A stretch of 64,000 bases of DNA from contig NC_135220.1 in assembly GCF_052324685.1 (NCBI RefSeq), forward strand, positions 4,075,216 through 4,139,215, in the 5' to 3' direction. This DNA is from Brachyhypopomus gauderio. Taxonomy: Eukaryota; Chordata; Actinopteri; Gymnotiformes; Hypopomidae. The notes under the pieces were generated by a model. It was not told the DNA's origin. It did not search any database and worked only from the letters and a program-made list of their open reading frames with translations. This document shows, piece by piece, positions 61,301 through 64,000 of this stretch; the first letter of the stretch is position 1; each line of letters opens with the position of its first letter. The translations under genes were made by a program, and so were the position numbers.

Positions 61301-63211
61301 GTAGACCTCATAGTGTAACGTTGATGTAGACGTCATAGTGTAACGCTGATGTAGACGTCATAGTGTAACGCTGATGTAGACGTCATAGTGTAACGCTGAT
61401 GTAGACGTCATAGTGTAACGTTGATGTAGACGTCATAGTGTAACGTCGTTGATGTTTGTGTCTCCGTGTCGTGTTTTCGCTGTCTCCATGACGGGTTGAT
61501 GTTGCCCTCTCTGTGGATGTGGGCCTAGAGCTCGTGTTGTGTGTGACTTCTTTCTGAAATGCAGCATCATGCTGATATTTTAGTGGCACTTGCACAACAC
61601 CAGCTTGCAAAACATTGAGCCTTTGAAGTCCTGTGCTGTGTCATGTATTTGGTGGTTTACTGTAGCAAACTGTTAAACTTGTGAGCCAGAACTCATGGCC
61701 TGAGGCGCACTCTCTCTCTCTCTCTCTCTCTCTGCTGGCACGCTCTCTCACTCTTTTTGGGTATACGTTTGTCCTGTCTCTCTCTCCATAGTTTCTTGAT
61801 AAGGTGGAAGTAGAGATGAGAACCTGTGATGAGCCACGCCCACCTAACGGCCCCTCCCCCATCGCCATCACAGCAGGTCAAAGGTCAGAACATCTCCTTT
61901 TGTCTTCAGACTGGTTCTCAGGCGGCTGACTAATATGAAATGCTTATCCCAGTTAAATGGAGGATCCTCTATCTGTGTGAGTCTCAGTACTCGCATTCAA
62001 ATACGGCCAGGCCTGAGGTAGAGGTCTGCGCGGGACTGCTTTTTTAATCCCGCTCCCGCTTGTTTTAATCCCGCTCCCGCCAATAAATCGCTTGTTTTAA
62101 TCCCGCTCCCGCCCGCACCTGCATATTTTAGTCCCGCTCCCGCCCGCACCGGCCAAAAAATCGCTTGTTTTAATCCCGCACCCGCCCGCCACATACACGT
62201 TTCTGTCGCCCCCGCCCGCAAACCTAATATGAATTGAATTAATTAGATTTAGTACTTGAAATTTTCTTATGTATTTATTAAAACAGCAATATATTGATGG
62301 ATCGCGCTGTCCCATTTCTTACCACAGTCCAAACACATGCCGTCAGGTGACGTACACCAACACTTTGACATGTATCACAACAAGCAAATGGTAGACGATT
62401 TCCATCTCCATTAACTACAATGGAATATGACTTCCATACATCAGACTTTCCTGTAGTTGGCTTAATTATGGTGTATTCGCCTGTTTTAATTGAATTTTCC
62501 ACAGCTTAAACTGGTTGACCGTCTACAATCTCTGCCATTTCGGTATCAAAATGACAAAATGACGCACACTTCATGTTCACGTGATCAGTTGTTTAGCCAA
62601 TATTTTGAATTAGTTTATTGCCTACTTACTGAATGATTAGTTGTTTTCGTCCTGTTCCTTATGTATGGAAATCATTGCGTTGTTATTATTATAATTTTCT
62701 AGACTATTAATTTGCGGGATTTTTCTACATGTATATGTGGTCCCGCTCCCGCATCGCCTGGACTAATTCAACTCCCGCTCCCGCCAATAACAATTAAATT
62801 CTGTCCCGCGCTGCAAGATATTCTGTCGGGTCCCGCGGGATTACCGCGGGAGTGCAGACCTCTAGCCTGAGGAAGGGGCGGAGACACCTCTCACAGTAAT
62901 GGGGACTAATACTGACTCACTGTGACACGCTGTTGTGTTACTGACCTGCCGGTCCAGTACGTAGACCACATGTATGTCATACGTGTGACCAAGAATTTAC
63001 CAAAAGCTCAGAAATGACCAACATCGTTTCAGACAGGGCATACAGTTAATGAGTGAATTTATTCACAGTGCTTCATCTGCAGTTTTTAATGGAAAGTTCT
63101 GTCTGTCTGTCTGTCTGTCTGTATGTCTGTCTGTCTGTGCGTGCGTGTGTTTGGCTGAGTGTGATTGTGTGTGCGTGTGTGATTGTGTGTGTGTGTTATT
63201 GTGTGTGTGAT

Positions 63212-63289
<78 letters not shown>

Positions 63290-63482
63290 CAGTGAATATG
63301 GCTTTGCTGAGAAGGTGGTGGAGGGCATGTCCGTCATCATCAACTCCATCGTCATTAAGGTCCAGGCCCGAGCCTTCCACGCCTCCTTCGAGCTGTGGCA
63401 GCTACAGGGCTGCAGCCTGAACCCCCAGTGGCAGAAGACCGACCTGCGCTACACACGCATCACACACCCCAAGAGAGGAGAG
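54053..63482 (+). CDS. bltp3a: BLTP3A (UHRF1BP1), first five coding exons (3' partial)
   Basis: N-terminal chorein region of a VPS13-like bridge lipid-transfer protein that acts at organelle contact sites. Exons: 54053-54096, 59869-60031, 60329-60367, 61792-61883, 63293-63482; all phases match (176 codons so far). Exon 1 gives MAGIIKKQILKHLS, the amphipathic start typical of BLTP3A/B. Then RFTKNLSPDKINLSTLKGEG, LELDEEVLQNMLDLPTWLAV, IQWTKLKTSPICL, FLDKVEVEMRTCDEPRPPNG, SEYGFAEKVVEGMSVIINSI and FHASFELWQLQGCSLNPQWQ. The VEVEMRTC, RPPNG and FELWQLQG stretches favour BLTP3A over BLTP3B (UHRF1BP1L). The next exon, expected to start VLTFKEI, is not within the window. Introns hold three long minisatellites; exon 5 has a TG tract at its acceptor and repeated copies of its donor. 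Confidence 0.93.
54329..55955. repeat. 20-bp minisatellite, ~80 copies, with higher-order structure
   Basis: Unit CAGATCTCATAGTGACCGTA (variants CCATT, CCGTT, CAATA). Short 11-bp units CAGATCTCATT interrupt the array and mark longer repeats: the string GACAATACAGATCTC...CTCATTCAG starts at 54539, 54830, 55221 and 55472, spacings of 291, 391 and 251 bp, each 20n+11. It lies in BLTP3A intron 1. Every unit contains a BglII hexamer AGATCT. Confidence 0.95.
56457..56655. repeat. 30-bp minisatellite
   Basis: Six to seven degenerate units like CTCTCCACACGCAACCACTA-AACACACC. BLTP3A intron 1. Unit length divisible by three explains overlapping ORFs on both strands. Confidence 0.85.
57557..57735. repeat. 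TG/AG and TC microsatellites
   Basis: A short (TG)n-(AG)n tract at 57557-57588 and a (TC)n tract of about 16 units at 57697-57724, with a purine-rich stretch (57180-57235) nearby. Intronic. Confidence 0.85.
58284..58322. repeat. (TG)n microsatellite
   Basis: About 19 TG units in BLTP3A intron 1. Confidence 0.9.
58499..59745. repeat. 25-bp minisatellite just upstream of BLTP3A exon 2
   Basis: Built from two alternating subunits, GTTTGAGGTGGGT (13 bp) and GTTTTGATGGGT (12 bp), with local deletions and tandem doubling of the 12-mer. Total about 1.25 kb, ending 123 bp before the exon 2 acceptor. No stop codon occurs in any minus-strand frame of the unit, so two overlapping 469-508-codon antisense ORFs appear; their product would be pure repeat (KTPTSNTHQN type). 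Confidence 0.95.
60945..61445. repeat. 25-bp minisatellite in BLTP3A intron 3
   Basis: About twenty copies of GATGTAGACGTCATAGTGTA-ACGTT. The unit contains AGACGTCA, one base from the cAMP-response element palindrome. Conservation increases from left to right. Confidence 0.92.
62018..62868 (-). mobile_element. hAT element remnant with BED finger fragment
   Basis: Ends are AGAGGTCTGCGCGGGA (about 62019) and GCGGGAGTGCAGACCTCT (about 62845-62862), inverted. CCCGCTCCCGC repeats fill the flanks. The minus-strand frame 62502-62278 reads SDVWKSYSIVVNGDGNRLPF then ACCDTC, a BED-type zinc-finger start (aromatic, W, C-x2-C) of a hAT transposase. The remainder is lost. Confidence 0.6.
63101..63290. 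repeat. (TCTG)n and long (TG)n abutting the BLTP3A exon 5 acceptor
   Basis: TCTG tetranucleotides (63101-63140), interrupted TG/ATTGTG, then about 38 TG units (63212-63287) ending GCTCAG at the acceptor. There is no ordinary polypyrimidine tract between repeat and AG. Confidence 0.95.
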
Positions 63483-63558
63483 GTGACCTACACACACACA
63501 CACACACACACATATATACCCATACACACGCATCACACACCCCAAGAGAGGAGAGGTG

Positions 63559-63597
<39 letters not shown>

Positions 63598-63639
63598 CCC
63601 ATACACACGCATCACACACCCCAAGAGAGGAGAGGTGAC

Positions 63640-63703
<64 letters not shown>

Positions 63704-63735
63704 CACACACCCCAAGAGAGGAGGTGACCTACACA
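63449..63735. repeat. Tandem copies of the BLTP3A exon 5 end and donor
   Basis: ACGCATCACACACCCCAAGA-GAGGAGAG-GTGACC occurs at the true exon border (donor GT 63483) and again with donors at 63556, 63635 and 63724. Copies are separated by (CA)n and CATATATACCC. The fourth copy has lost two bases (GAGGAG-GTGACC). Confidence 0.92.
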
Positions 63736-64000
63736 CACACACACTAGGTAGTAGTGGCTAGATAATAGCTGACAGACATCATAGTGAATCATATTAAACC
63801 AGCAGTGTTGTGGATTGATAAATATGTATATACTTGACACAAAGTGAAGAGATGTAGTGTTACATGTAGTGTTACATAACGTTACACACAGAGGAAGAAC
63901 ACACACGAGTATGATGTGATAGCAGCATACACACCTATTTGTTCCTGTACCTACTGCAGACTGACACGATTCCCCTGACACGGGGAAACCTAGTGCTCAA

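Noticed and set aside
63183-63638. 151-codon plus-strand ORF
   Set aside because: A fusion of the (TG)n tract, genuine BLTP3A exon 5 and the following CA repeats; only 63293-63482 is coding.
63967-64000. Possible sixth BLTP3A exon after CTACTGCAG at the window end
   Set aside because: The sequence following the AG does not encode the expected VLTFKEI continuation in any frame; probably intronic repeat.

Overview
The window looks like nuclear DNA of a teleost fish. Genes are split into many small exons with GT-AG introns. CA/TG microsatellites are very dense. The transposon load is typical of ray-finned fish: L2-like LINEs, hAT and Tc1 transposons, chromodomain Ty3/gypsy elements, tRNA-derived SINEs and MITEs. 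No bacterial or organellar features are present. I cannot name the species.

Five conserved genes can be read. From the left: (1) the last six coding exons of a CD9-type tetraspanin (+, 442-2335) with 3'UTR and poly(A) signal near 4317; (2) a complete nine-exon mitochondrial glutamate carrier, closest to SLC25A18 (-, 10183-6999); (3) a complete three-exon Golgi N-acetylglucosaminyltransferase of the MGAT4/GT54 family (-, 29862-24127); (4) a complete ten-exon AP-4 complex beta subunit, AP4B1 (-, 51568-44225); (5) the first five coding exons of BLTP3A/UHRF1BP1, a chorein-domain bridge-like lipid-transfer protein (+, from 54053 and running off the right edge). AP4B1 and BLTP3A are head to head, about 2.5 kb between start codons. 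All exon junctions were checked for splice dinucleotides and reading phase.

The rest is mostly repeats. Block 10.2-22.4 kb holds a hAT-type MITE with 8-bp target duplications, a decayed chromodomain gypsy element, LINE and Tc1 remnants, a hAT element with an intact 593-codon transposase, and an L2-like LINE whose RT is interrupted by one stop codon. MGAT4 intron 1 carries a 42-bp minisatellite, TG and TA tracts and a short LTR element with an unfamiliar ORF. Block 31-39 kb contains a 190-bp satellite array of about twelve copies, each with a symmetric palindrome. BLTP3A introns contain three separate long minisatellites.

The most unusual observations are two exon/intron junctions (AP4B1 exon 3, BLTP3A exon 5) that have been copied into adjacent intronic tandem repeats together with their 5' splice sites; the palindromic satellite; the non-autonomous LTR element with a duplicated protein module; and two well-spliced, phase-matched exons of an unrecognised gene at 39.8-40.6 kb. 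The genes are housekeeping and membrane-traffic genes. I see no evidence that they form a functional cluster.
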